14,793 nt of DNA from positions 1 to 14,793 of the forward strand of contig JAIXYD010000115.1 of NCBI GenBank assembly GCA_027490415.1, in the 5' to 3' direction. The notes beneath the pieces are model-generated. The model was not told the DNA's origin, ran no database searches, and saw only the letters and a program-made list of their open reading frames with translations. Positions 1 to 7,308 of this stretch are shown in pieces. Position 1 is the stretch's first letter, and each line of letters starts with the position of its first letter. The position numbers and the translations under genes are program-made. The DNA comes from Streptomycetaceae bacterium. GTDB lineage: Bacteria > Actinomycetota > Actinomycetes > Nanopelagicales > Nanopelagicaceae.

Positions 1-1176
1 ATGCAGGCATTAGAGATTGCCCATCGCATCGGTTATCCAGTTCTTGTTCGTCCATCATTTGTACTCGGCGGCCGTGGCATGGAGATTGTCTACGATGACG
101 CTGCTCTATCTTCCTTCATCACTCGAGCTACCGATATCACTCCAGACCATCCTGTCCTGGTTGATCGCTTCCTTGATAGCGCAATTGAAATTGATGTTGA
201 TGCACTCTTTGATGGGCACGAACTCTTTCTTGGTGGAGTAATGGAACACATCGAAGAAGCTGGCATCCACTCAGGAGACAGCGCCTGTGTTCTGCCAGCA
301 ATGACAATCACGCCGCAACAACTTGTATTGATTCGCGAAGCAACTCTTAAAATCGCCGAAGGAGTCGGTGTTCGTGGCTTGATCAATATTCAATTTGCTC
401 TTGCCGCCGACACTCTCTATGTTCTTGAAGCTAACCCACGTGCGTCCCGAACAGTTCCCTTCGTCTCGAAAGCTACTGGCGTGCCACTTGCAAAGGCCGC
501 TGCACGCATTTCCGTTGGATCCACGATCGCGCAGCTTCGCGCTGATCACACACTTCCTGCGGAAGGAGATGGTGAAGCAAAAGGTATTTCGGTAAAAGAA
601 GCTGTGCTTCCTTGGAATCGCTTTAGGCGCATGGATGGACGAGGTGTGGATGCTGTCCTCGGACCAGAGATGCGATCTACGGGTGAGGTGATGGGTATTT
701 CCTCGACCTTTGGAGCTAGTTACGCCAAGAGTCAGATCAGTGCATTTGGTTCTCTTCCAAAGTCGGGTTCGGTCTTTATTTCTCTTGCTGATAAAGATAA
801 AGATTCAGGAATTGCTCCTGCGAAGTCATTGGCCGCTTTAGGATTTAGACTCTTTGCAACATCAGGCACCGCCGATTTCCTTGCCTCTCATGATGTAATG
901 ACGGCAAGGGTGCGTAAAGCATCTGAAGGTTTGGGACCATATGGCGAGAAGACGATTGTCGAATTACTCAACGGGGGAGAGATAGATCTAGTGATCAATA
1001 CTCCTGTTGGACGTGGAACGAGAGCCGATGGCTGGGCTATTCGAACGGCGGCGATCCAAAGGTCGATTCCGTGTATCACTACTACGGCAGGATTTAGCGC
1101 TGCGGTTGAGGGAATAAAGGTTTTGCAAGCGGGAGATTTGGATGTTCGCCCAATTCAAGATTGGTTGCGGGATTAA
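1..1176 (+). CDS. carB: Carbamoyl-phosphate synthase large subunit, C-terminal part (5' end outside window)
   Basis: This is the last 391 residues of the large subunit of carbamoyl-phosphate synthase, which makes carbamoyl phosphate from bicarbonate, ammonia (from glutamine via CarA) and two ATP for pyrimidine and arginine synthesis. The frame is open from base 1, and the ATG there is an internal methionine; family proteins are about 1070-1120 residues, so roughly 700 residues lie upstream. Visible residues 1-230 are the second ATP-grasp half: [11 protein letters not shown] at 17-27, [13 protein letters not shown] at 82-94, and [12 protein letters not shown] at 143-154 carrying the Mg/ATP-binding Glu and Asn. 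Residues from about 257 to the end form the MGS-like allosteric domain ([44 protein letters not shown]). The stop codon overlaps the pyrK ATG by one base, indicating co-transcription and translational coupling. Identification is very secure. Confidence 0.97.
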   Translation: MQALEIAHRIGYPVLVRPSFVLGGRGMEIVYDDAALSSFITRATDITPDHPVLVDRFLDSAIEIDVDALFDGHELFLGGVMEHIEEAGIHSGDSACVLPAMTITPQQLVLIREATLKIAEGVGVRGLINIQFALAADTLYVLEANPRASRTVPFVSKATGVPLAKAAARISVGSTIAQLRADHTLPAEGDGEAKGISVKEAVLPWNRFRRMDGRGVDAVLGPEMRSTGEVMGISSTFGASYAKSQISAFGSLPKSGSVFISLADKDKDSGIAPAKSLAALGFRLFATSGTADFLASHDVMTARVRKASEGLGPYGEKTIVELLNGGEIDLVINTPVGRGTRADGWAIRTAAIQRSIPCITTTAGFSAAVEGIKVLQAGDLDVRPIQDWLRD

Positions 1177-2027
1177 TGAGCTCGATCAATAAGAGTGCGG
1201 CACAAATCAACGCAACAATTTTGAGTAACAAACGAGTGGGCGCTTATCACCAAATACTGTTAGCTATTGGAGATCTCGCATCAGTCTGCCGTCCTGGAAA
1301 CTTTGTCGCGATCTCAGTAGGCGGTGACTCATCAAGAATGGTTTTGCGTAGAGCGTTCGCAATCTCTCGCATCACTCATGGCAGTGCTTCAGGTGGAGCA
1401 ATGGAGCTTATTGTTGCTCCACATGGTTCGGGCTCCAAGTGGCTCTGTGCACAAGAAGAAGGAGTCGAACTAGACATTGTCGCTCCGCTCGGAAAAGCAT
1501 TTGGAATTCCTACTAACGCAGTCAACGCCCTTCTTGTTGGTGGCGGATATGGATCCGCACCACTTTTTGGTCTCGCTGAAGTGTTAAAAGCGCGTGGTTG
1601 TCGAGTAGATATGCTTTTGGGAGCGAGTACGGGTGCCAAGATATATGCACCACTTGAAGGAAAAAGAAGTGCATCAACTCTAAAGATTTATACCGAAGAT
1701 GGCACGATGGGTGAACACGGGCGAGTAACTGCTCCAATTCGTGAACTCATAACTCAGGGTTCTGTAGACGTTATCTACTCATGTGGCCCCATGTCTATGC
1801 TGCGAGCGATTTCAGAGCTCACTGAAGGAACTGACGTTGTTCATCAGTGCGCAGTTGAGGAGTCCATGGCATGCGGAATTGGTATTTGCATGACCTGTGT
1901 TCTACCGGTTAAGAACGAAGATGGTTCGATTTCAATGTTGCGCTCCTGTATTGATGGTCCAGTGATGGATGGAGCTGAGGTTGCCTGGGATTTAGTTGGC
2001 AAAGTTCCACCGATAGGTACTCCATGA
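1176..2027 (+). CDS. pyrK: Dihydroorotate dehydrogenase B, electron transfer subunit PyrK
   Basis: This is the FAD/[2Fe-2S] subunit that passes electrons from dihydroorotate, oxidised on the PyrD subunit, to NAD+. The 283-residue protein has a flavin-binding barrel with RRAFAISR (residues 58-65), an NAD-binding region with GGGYGSAPLFGLAE (122-135) and SCGPMSML (202-209), and a C-terminal iron-sulfur motif with Cys233, Cys238, Cys241 and Cys258 (CGIGICMTC, then RSCIDGP). All four cluster ligands are present. I chose the ATG at 1176, which overlaps the carB stop; an upstream in-frame TTG at 1161 would add five residues inside carB and has no better ribosome site. The stop overlaps the pyrD ATG by four bases (ATGA), matching a 1:1 heterotetramer partner. 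The pair implies a class 1B, NAD-linked enzyme rather than the quinone-linked class 2 enzyme. Confidence 0.94.
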   Translation: MSSINKSAAQINATILSNKRVGAYHQILLAIGDLASVCRPGNFVAISVGGDSSRMVLRRAFAISRITHGSASGGAMELIVAPHGSGSKWLCAQEEGVELDIVAPLGKAFGIPTNAVNALLVGGGYGSAPLFGLAEVLKARGCRVDMLLGASTGAKIYAPLEGKRSASTLKIYTEDGTMGEHGRVTAPIRELITQGSVDVIYSCGPMSMLRAISELTEGTDVVHQCAVEESMACGIGICMTCVLPVKNEDGSISMLRSCIDGPVMDGAEVAWDLVGKVPPIGTP

Positions 2028-2968
2028 GCGATGCAACTCTAGATTTTTCGACGACGCTTGGTAATGCGTGGTTTCCAGCTCCGATATTCACGGCCAGTGG
2101 ATGCGCTAGTTCCGGAAAGGAGCTCTCACAGTTCTTTGATCTGCGTGACATTGGAGCCGTCGTCACAAAGTCAGTGATGAATAAAGTACGCCACGGTCGT
2201 CCAACACCGCGCATGGCTGAGACTCCTTCAGGAATGCTCAATTCCATTGGACTTCAAGGTCCAGGAATCGACCAGTTTTTGGCTCAGGACGTTCCTTGGT
2301 TGTTGGCAAAAGGTTCTCGAGTCATAGTTTCAATAGCTGGTGAAACGACTGATGAGTATGCAATGTTGGCTCGTAAGGTTCGTGCGGTGCAGGGAATAAG
2401 TGCACTAGAAGTCAATATCTCTTGCCCAAATGTTGAGAATCGCGGAATGGTCTTCGCTTGCGAACGAGATACTGCAGCACGTGCAATTGATGGCGTTCGC
2501 AAAATAATTGGGGGAGAGATCCCAATCATCGCAAAGCTCACCCCAGATGTCACAGATATCACGAGTATTGCATCTGCTGTCGTCGATGCTGGTGCAGACG
2601 GTTTGGCTCTTATCAATACCGTCCTTGGCATGGTTATTAATTTAGATACGCTGAAGCCACATCTCGGTGGCAAGACAGGCGGTCTTTCAGGACCGGCGAT
2701 TAGGCCAGTTGCTGTGCGAGCGATTTACCAAGTTCACAGCGCTATGCCGACAGTTCCAATTCTCGGAATGGGTGGAGTTGCATCTGGTCGAGATGCACTT
2801 GAGCTTATCTTGGCTGGTGCATCTGGTGTCTCGGTCGGAACGGCAAGTTTTGGAGACCCAACCGCGATCCCTCGAATTCAACGCGAACTTTCATCTCTAC
2901 TACGTGCAAAAGGCTTTGCGTCGGTAAAGGATGCGGTGGGTTTTGCCCATCGCGAGGAGAGAAGTTAA
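2024..2968 (+). CDS. pyrD: Dihydroorotate dehydrogenase B catalytic subunit (class 1B)
   Basis: This 314-residue FMN-dependent TIM barrel oxidises dihydroorotate to orotate, the fourth step of UMP synthesis, in the cytosol. It shows the class 1 active-site motif NISCPN at 131-136, in which Cys134 is the expected catalytic base (class 2 enzymes use Ser), a flavin-contacting Lys171 in IIAKLTPDVTD, NTVLGMVIN near 198-206, SGPAIRP, and the FMN phosphate loops GMGGVASGRDALE and GASGVSVGTA near the C-terminus. There is no N-terminal membrane-associating extension of the kind class 2 enzymes carry, consistent with a soluble complex with PyrK, encoded immediately upstream and overlapping by four bases. 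The start ATG sits inside the end of pyrK, with a weak AGG ribosome site at 2015-2017. pyrF begins directly after the stop codon. Confidence 0.95.
   Translation: MSDATLDFSTTLGNAWFPAPIFTASGCASSGKELSQFFDLRDIGAVVTKSVMNKVRHGRPTPRMAETPSGMLNSIGLQGPGIDQFLAQDVPWLLAKGSRVIVSIAGETTDEYAMLARKVRAVQGISALEVNISCPNVENRGMVFACERDTAARAIDGVRKIIGGEIPIIAKLTPDVTDITSIASAVVDAGADGLALINTVLGMVINLDTLKPHLGGKTGGLSGPAIRPVAVRAIYQVHSAMPTVPILGMGGVASGRDALELILAGASGVSVGTASFGDPTAIPRIQRELSSLLRAKGFASVKDAVGFAHREERS
2954..2959 (+). promoter_or_regulatory. Ribosome binding site of pyrF
   Basis: GAGGAG lies within the last codons of pyrD, nine bases before the pyrF ATG at 2969. It is one of the clearest Shine-Dalgarno sequences in the window and supports that start. 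Confidence 0.6.
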
Positions 2969-3673
2969 ATGAGCGAATCACCAATAATTCTTGCAGTAGA
3001 TACCTCTGACTTTGATACAGCCCGCGCGTGGATAGAGGCAACGCGTGAAAGCATTGATGTTTATAAGTTAGGCCTCGAATTCTTCCTCACCTTCGGTGCC
3101 AAAGGAATACAGACAATTGCCGATGAAAGCGGTGCATCGATTTTCCTCGATCTCAAGCTTCACGACATTCCAAACACTGTAAAGAAATCCGCCGCAGTCG
3201 TAGATCATCTTCATCCACGTTTTCTTACGGTTCATGCAAGTGGTGGAGCAGCGATGGTATCTGCCGCTGTTTCAGCGGTTACATCGACATCAATTACCGC
3301 TGTCACCGTCCTGACATCACTTGCGGATTCTGATTTATTGGAATTGGGCTATGCCAAATCCTCCTTGGAGACTGCCGTAGCCATGGCTCGAGTAGCAACT
3401 TCGGCGGGTGCAACATCGATTGTCTGTTCACCATTGGAGATAGAAGCGATTCGCGCCGTAGTTCCTAGGACGGTTTCGATGATTACTCCGGGTGTTCGCC
3501 CAAGCGATGAGGCAGGAAGCGATGATCAAGTTCGCACAATGACTCCGGCTCAAGCGATGAGTGCTGGTGCGAATTTCTTGGTCGTCGGTCGTCCGATCAC
3601 ATCCCGTTGGAGCGAAGGTAAGGCGGCGATGGCTGCTCGAGCCTCGCAGTTAGTCGCCTCTATTTACGGGTAA
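2969..3673 (+). CDS. pyrF: Orotidine 5'-phosphate decarboxylase (short, type 1 form)
   Basis: This enzyme decarboxylates orotidine monophosphate to UMP, the last step of the de novo pathway. The 234-residue TIM barrel has Asp11 in LAVDTSD, Lys33 in YKLGLEF, the catalytic signature DLKLHDIPNT at 61-70 (Asp61, Lys63, Asp66), and the phosphate-binding region TPGVRPSDEAGSDDQ (173-187) with GRPIT at 207-211. Length and the DLKLHDIPNT signature are those of the short type 1 family found in Bacillus and E. coli. Mycobacterium and Streptomyces enzymes, as I recall, are a longer type 2 form of about 275 residues. The ATG follows the pyrD stop with no gap and has a good GAGGAG site. It ends the pyrimidine block; a 26-base gap follows before the mIHF-guanylate kinase gene. 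Confidence 0.96.
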   Translation: MSESPIILAVDTSDFDTARAWIEATRESIDVYKLGLEFFLTFGAKGIQTIADESGASIFLDLKLHDIPNTVKKSAAVVDHLHPRFLTVHASGGAAMVSAAVSAVTSTSITAVTVLTSLADSDLLELGYAKSSLETAVAMARVATSAGATSIVCSPLEIEAIRAVVPRTVSMITPGVRPSDEAGSDDQVRTMTPAQAMSAGANFLVVGRPITSRWSEGKAAMAARASQLVASIYG

Positions 3674-3687
3674 GCCGTTTGATCCTC

Positions 3688-3693
3688 TAGATT
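3688..3693 (+). promoter_or_regulatory. Candidate -10 box for a leaderless mihF-gmk transcript
   Basis: TAGATT matches the actinobacterial -10 consensus TAnnnT and ends six bases before the ATG at 3700, so transcription would begin at or next to the start codon. No Shine-Dalgarno sequence precedes this ATG. The same spacing recurs before four other genes here. No convincing -35 element is visible. Confidence 0.45.
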
Positions 3694-3699
3694 AGCGAC

Positions 3700-4584
3700 A
3701 TGAGAAAACCGCCGGTGCTCACAGAAGCCGAACGTGCGGCAGCATTAGCTAAGGCGAGAAGTTCCAGAGCAGATAGAGCTCGGATCAAAGCAGAGGTGAA
3801 GGCTGGAAATCTCACAGTCGCACAAGTAATCGACATGGCTATCGACGATGAAGCGATCGCAAAAATGCGAGTGTGTGAATTACTCGAGTCGATATCTGGT
3901 GTTGGAAAAGTGAGAGCGGTCGCAACTCTCGATAGACTTGGCATCTCTCGAACACGACGAATAATGGGTCTCGGACACCATCAACGTTCACTGCTGATAA
4001 AGGAGTTTTCTATTCCAGGAGACAAGTTGCATGCAGGCACTCTCGTTGTACTGTCGGGTCCAGGTGGTGTTGGAAAGAGTACGGTCTCGAAGGAAGTACG
4101 AGCTCACGATGATTTCTGGGTCAGTGTTTCTGCAACAACGCGCAAACCTCGACATAACGAAAGTCATGGCGTTGATTACATTTACATGAGTGATGAAGAG
4201 TTCGATCGCGCAATCAGTAATGGGTTTTTCTTAGAGTGGGCAGCATTCGCCGGAGCTCGATATGGCACACCGCGACAACCAGTACTTGATGCCCTTGCAC
4301 GTGGTAAAGATGTGCTCCTTGAGATAGATATTGAAGGTGCCAAGCAAGTGAAGACTAATTGGCCCGATGCAATTCTCGTTTTTCTCGAACCGCCTTCGTG
4401 GGAAGAGCTTGTCTCTCGATTAGAGGGTCGAGCAACTGATTCACCTGAAAGAAGGGCCCAGCGCCTGGCATTAGCCCAAGATGAGATGGCTCAATCGCCC
4501 TTTTTCGACCATATCCTGGTCAATGATCAGGTCGAACATGTGGTTGCCAGCCTGATAAGATTGGCTCATTCGCAGCGGTCTTAA
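3700..4584 (+). CDS. gmk: Fusion of integration host factor mIHF and guanylate kinase
   Basis: One uninterrupted 294-codon frame joins two proteins that are neighbouring separate genes in Mycobacterium and Streptomyces. Residues 1-103 match actinobacterial mIHF, a nucleoid-associated DNA-binding protein: LTEAERAAALAKAR near the start, KMRVCELLESISGVGKVRA with a helix-hairpin-helix, then RTRRIMGLGHHQRSLLIKEF. Residues 110-294 are a complete guanylate kinase, which converts GMP and ATP to GDP and ADP: P-loop GPGGVGKST (120-128, with Gly where Ser is usual), GMP-binding SATTRKPR (144-151) and GVDYIYMSDEEF, FLEWAAFAGARYGTPR (177-192), DVLLEIDIEGAKQVK (204-218), and lid arginines in RLEGRATDSPERRAQRL. 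Typical lone kinases are about 185-210 residues. The linker is only about seven residues. The ATG matches the mIHF start and has a leaderless -10 box. An internal TTG at 4027 could also give free kinase. rpoZ follows after 38 bases. Confidence 0.93.
   Translation: MRKPPVLTEAERAAALAKARSSRADRARIKAEVKAGNLTVAQVIDMAIDDEAIAKMRVCELLESISGVGKVRAVATLDRLGISRTRRIMGLGHHQRSLLIKEFSIPGDKLHAGTLVVLSGPGGVGKSTVSKEVRAHDDFWVSVSATTRKPRHNESHGVDYIYMSDEEFDRAISNGFFLEWAAFAGARYGTPRQPVLDALARGKDVLLEIDIEGAKQVKTNWPDAILVFLEPPSWEELVSRLEGRATDSPERRAQRLALAQDEMAQSPFFDHILVNDQVEHVVASLIRLAHSQRS
4017..4029 (+). promoter_or_regulatory. Possible internal ribosome site and TTG start for free guanylate kinase
   Basis: AGGAG at 4017-4021 lies five bases before an in-frame TTG at 4027-4029, which is codon 110 of the fusion and falls exactly at the domain junction, just before the first strand of the kinase (HAGTLVVLSGP). 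Translation from here would give a 185-residue protein of normal guanylate kinase length. A second AGGAG at 4001-4005 is too far from the TTG to serve it. This may be a relic of the separate gene or a working second start. Confidence 0.4.
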
Positions 4585-4622
4585 CTTGTGAGGCTGCCTT
4601 GCGCTAAATCTAGGGGGCACTG

Positions 4623-4874
4623 ATGGACGGCATCACAAATCCACCAATTGACGAACTACTCGATAAGAGTGGATCGAAATATAGCCTTGTGTTGTATGCA
4701 GCAAAGCGCGCACGACAGATCAATGCATATTACTCACAACTCGGCGAAGGACTCCTTGAGTACGTCGGACCTTTGGTTGAGACACATGTTCACGAGAAGC
4801 CGCTTTCTATCGCTCTTCGCGAAATTAACGAAGGTCTTCTTACAATCGAAAATCTTGACCCAGCAGTTAAGTAA
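4623..4874 (+). CDS. rpoZ: DNA-directed RNA polymerase omega subunit
   Basis: Omega is the small subunit that folds around the beta-prime C-terminus and helps assemble and stabilise RNA polymerase. The 83-residue protein has [18 protein letters not shown] near the start, [15 protein letters not shown] at 26-40 (the conserved omega core) and the actinobacterial C-terminal part [17 protein letters not shown] and [10 protein letters not shown]. Length and sequence are typical for Streptomyces-like omega, somewhat shorter than mycobacterial forms. The ATG at 4623 is preceded by AGGGGG at 4612-4617, a plausible ribosome site five bases away. The preceding 38-base gap contains TAAATC at 4605-4610, a weak -10-like hexamer, so a separate promoter is possible but not clear. 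gmk-rpoZ-coaBC is a conserved neighbourhood. Confidence 0.96.
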   Translation: MDGITNPPIDELLDKSGSKYSLVLYAAKRARQINAYYSQLGEGLLEYVGPLVETHVHEKPLSIALREINEGLLTIENLDPAVK

Positions 4875-4894
4875 CTCTTAGAAAAGTTATTCTC

Positions 4895-6085
4895 TTGTCC
4901 ACGCGCGAAGTAATTCTTGGCGTAGGTGGAGGAATCGCAGCCTACAAATCGTGTGATTTGCTTCGTCGTCTTCAAGATCAAGGTTTTGGAGTCACCGTAA
5001 TTCCGACCCCGGCGAGCCTCAATTTTGTTGGTAGTGCAACGTGGGAGGCGCTCTCTGGTCGCCCAGTCACGACCTCGGTGTGGGAGAAAGTTGATGAAGT
5101 TCGTCATGTTTCTTTGGGGAGTTCAAGCGATTTCATAGTCGTTGCACCCGGTACAGCAGATTTAATTGCACGTATCGCTCATGGTCGAGCAGATGATCTT
5201 CTTACCAACACCATCCTTGCAAGTAGTGCACCTAAACTCATTGTTCCCGCAATGCATCCGGCTATGTGGTCAAATCCAGCGACAGTTGCGAATGTTCAAA
5301 TTCTGCGTGATCGTGGATTTTTTGTCATGGAACCTGATCACGGACGATTGACTGGAAAAGATGTTGGGGTTGGTCGTTTTCCAGAAACCTCACGAATTCT
5401 TGCCGAGTTTAATTCGATTGCGAATCCGGTACACGACCTTATTGGTCGCAAGGTTCTGGTAACCGCTGGCGGTACTCGCGAACCACTCGATCCAATTCGT
5501 TTCATTGGAAATCGTTCGTCAGGAAAACAGGGTTATGCACTAGCTCGTGCAGCAGCACGTCGTGGCGCCGATGTCACTCTCATTCTTGCAAATAGCGAGT
5601 TGCCAGATCCTTCCGGTGTCTCCTGTATTCGAGTAAGTACCGCTCAGGAGATGTTTGAGAAGGTTGATCAAGCATTTGATGGATGTGATCTCTTGGTAAT
5701 GAGCGCCGCCGTTGCAGATGCCAAGCCCTTGCATGTAAGTCAGTCAAAGATAAAAAAAGGCGCCTTGACGTCGATAGAACTAGCCGCTAATCCAGACATA
5801 GTCTCAACTGTTTCATCTCGTAAGAAGAACCAAGTCGTTATTGCATTCGCTGCGGAGACATCTCTCGATATAGAAGAGGGAAAGCGAAAGCTTCTGAGTA
5901 AGAGTGCCGACATTCTCTTCCTTAATGATGTTGCTGGAAGTGAGATCTTCGGTTCAGACCAGAACCAGGGTGTGATTTTGATTTCAGATAAGGCACAATC
6001 CGTTCAAGAGATCAATGTTGATCGCACCGATAAAGACACGCTCGCCGATCTTCTCCTCGATCAGGCACTACATAGGTTAGGTTAG
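4895..6085 (+). CDS. coaBC: Bifunctional phosphopantothenoylcysteine decarboxylase / phosphopantothenate-cysteine ligase
   Basis: This two-domain enzyme joins cysteine to 4'-phosphopantothenate and decarboxylates the product, giving 4'-phosphopantetheine for coenzyme A. Residues 1 to about 175 are the FMN-dependent CoaC part: [16 protein letters not shown] at 9-24, catalytic His71 in [26 protein letters not shown], and [13 protein letters not shown] at 118-130. The substrate clamp reads [12 protein letters not shown] and lacks the Cys of the E. coli ACGxxGxGR motif; as I recall, mycobacterial proteins also lack it. Residues 185-396 are the CoaB ligase: [20 protein letters not shown] with Asn206, [12 protein letters not shown] at 285-288, FAAET and LNDV. 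The start is TTG at 4895: upstream in frame there is a TAA at 4868 and no ATG or GTG before the conserved domain. Only a weak purine-rich AGAAAAG (4880-4886) precedes it. It has 396 residues, which is normal. Confidence 0.95.
   Translation: MSTREVILGVGGGIAAYKSCDLLRRLQDQGFGVTVIPTPASLNFVGSATWEALSGRPVTTSVWEKVDEVRHVSLGSSSDFIVVAPGTADLIARIAHGRADDLLTNTILASSAPKLIVPAMHPAMWSNPATVANVQILRDRGFFVMEPDHGRLTGKDVGVGRFPETSRILAEFNSIANPVHDLIGRKVLVTAGGTREPLDPIRFIGNRSSGKQGYALARAAARRGADVTLILANSELPDPSGVSCIRVSTAQEMFEKVDQAFDGCDLLVMSAAVADAKPLHVSQSKIKKGALTSIELAANPDIVSTVSSRKKNQVVIAFAAETSLDIEEGKRKLLSKSADILFLNDVAGSEIFGSDQNQGVILISDKAQSVQEINVDRTDKDTLADLLLDQALHRLG
6078..6083 (+). promoter_or_regulatory. Candidate -10 box for a leaderless metK transcript
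   Basis: TAGGTT ends six bases before the metK ATG at 6090 and overlaps the coaBC stop codon. An overlapping identical hexamer lies at 6073-6078. No good Shine-Dalgarno site is present. Position and spacing fit the TAnnnT-N6-ATG pattern seen before four other genes in the window. Confidence 0.4.
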
Positions 6086-6089
6086 AACT

Positions 6090-7277
6090 ATGTCAAAACG
6101 TCTCTTCACCTCAGAATCAGTAACTGAAGGCCATCCAGATAAGATCGCAGATCAGATCTCCGATGCCATCCTTGACTCCCTTCTTTCACAGGACTCAAAG
6201 AGTCGCGTTGCGGTTGAAACCCTCATCACTACCGGTCAAGTGCATGTTGCAGGTGAGGTCACAACTGATGGTTACGCAGATGTGATGGGGATTGTCCGAG
6301 ACACAGTTATTGGCATTGGTTATGACTCCTCTGTTAAAGGATTCGATGGAAATAGCTGCGGAGTCTCCATCTCCATTGGTCAGCAATCGCAAGATATTGC
6401 TCAAGGTGTAAATGATGCGGTGGAGCACCGTGTTGAGTCTGCAGTTGACCCACTCGACCTTCAAGGTGCTGGCGATCAAGGACTGATGTTTGGTTACGCC
6501 TGCGATGACACAAAAGAATTGATGCCGCTTCCAATCTATTTGGCTCACCAACTCGCAGAACAACTAACGGCTGTTCGAAAGAGTGGTCAACTTGCGTATC
6601 TTCGCCCGGATGGGAAAACTCAGGTAACCATTGAGTACAACGGTGACAAGGCGATCGCACTCAATACTGTTGTCATTTCTAGTCAGCATGCAGAAGATGT
6701 TGATGTCGCAAAGAAGTTGACTCCAGAAGTAATCGAGTATGTGATCAAGCCTGTTCTTTCAAAGATTGATCTTCCTCAGAATGATTTGAGAGTTTTGATC
6801 AACCCAACCGGTCGCTTCGTAATCGGCGGACCGATGGGTGATGCCGGCCTTACAGGACGCAAAATTATTGTTGACACCTATGGCGGCATGGCCCGCCACG
6901 GTGGTGGTGCTTTCAGCGGCAAAGATCCGTCGAAGGTGGATCGGTCAGCTGCTTATGCAATGCGTTGGGTAGCAAAGAATGTCGTCGCGGCTGGACTTGC
7001 GCGTCGATGCGAAGTGCAGGTTGCATACGCAATTGGAAAAGCGCATCCCGTTGGAGTTTTCGTTGAGACTTTTGGAACAGAAACAGTTCCAGTTGCCAAG
7101 ATTCAGAGTGCGGTCACTTCAGTTTTCGATCTCCGTCCAGCTGCGATCATCAGGGATCTCAATCTGCTTCGTCCGATCTACTCACAAACTGCAGCGTATG
7201 GTCACTTTGGTCGTGAGCTTCCTAATTTCACGTGGGAAGTAACCAATCGCGTGGACGAACTCCGCGCGGCGATCTAG
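6090..7277 (+). CDS. metK: S-adenosylmethionine synthase
   Basis: MetK makes S-adenosylmethionine from methionine and ATP, releasing phosphate and pyrophosphate, in a cytosolic homotetramer. The 395-residue protein is full length, with [19 protein letters not shown] at 7-25 (ATP-contacting His15 and Asp17), the signature [12 protein letters not shown] at 126-137, and the phosphate-binding signature [16 protein letters not shown] at 271-286. The active-site loop region [15 protein letters not shown] follows the usual pattern. The gene starts four bases after the coaBC stop. A -10-like TAGGTT overlapping that stop suggests extra transcription from its own leaderless promoter. No SAM riboswitch fits in the four-base gap. 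Its product supplies the methyl donor for enzymes such as RsmB encoded about 3.4 kb downstream. Confidence 0.98.
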   Translation: MSKRLFTSESVTEGHPDKIADQISDAILDSLLSQDSKSRVAVETLITTGQVHVAGEVTTDGYADVMGIVRDTVIGIGYDSSVKGFDGNSCGVSISIGQQSQDIAQGVNDAVEHRVESAVDPLDLQGAGDQGLMFGYACDDTKELMPLPIYLAHQLAEQLTAVRKSGQLAYLRPDGKTQVTIEYNGDKAIALNTVVISSQHAEDVDVAKKLTPEVIEYVIKPVLSKIDLPQNDLRVLINPTGRFVIGGPMGDAGLTGRKIIVDTYGGMARHGGGAFSGKDPSKVDRSAAYAMRWVAKNVVAAGLARRCEVQVAYAIGKAHPVGVFVETFGTETVPVAKIQSAVTSVFDLRPAAIIRDLNLLRPIYSQTAAYGHFGRELPNFTWEVTNRVDELRAAI

Positions 7278-7308
7278 GCGACCTAGTCCAACCATGTAAG
7301 GGTCGCAG

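Noticed and set aside
1161..1175. Upstream TTG start for pyrK adding five residues.
   Set aside because: The ATG at 1176 overlaps the carB stop in the usual coupled way, and the extra residues carry no conserved sequence.
4872..4889. Near-inverted repeat TAACTCTT / AAAAGTTA after rpoZ as a terminator.
   Set aside because: AT-rich stem with one mismatch and a two-base loop, no U-tract, and it sits between two genes of a conserved cluster.
4648..5107. Overlapping open frames on both strands around rpoZ and the start of coaBC (4648-4881 plus, 4790-5107 minus).
   Set aside because: They run in alternative frames of well-identified genes, show no recognisable motif and have no start signals.
7278..7306. 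Inverted repeat GCGACC ... GGTCGC between metK and priA, as a terminator or regulatory hairpin.
   Set aside because: The stem is six base pairs with a 17-base loop, there is no T-run after it, and the right arm lies between the priA ribosome site and ATG; likely chance.
7278..7308. A SAM riboswitch or other leader near metK.
   Set aside because: The gap before metK is four bases and the gap after it is 31 bases; neither can hold a known SAM-sensing fold.
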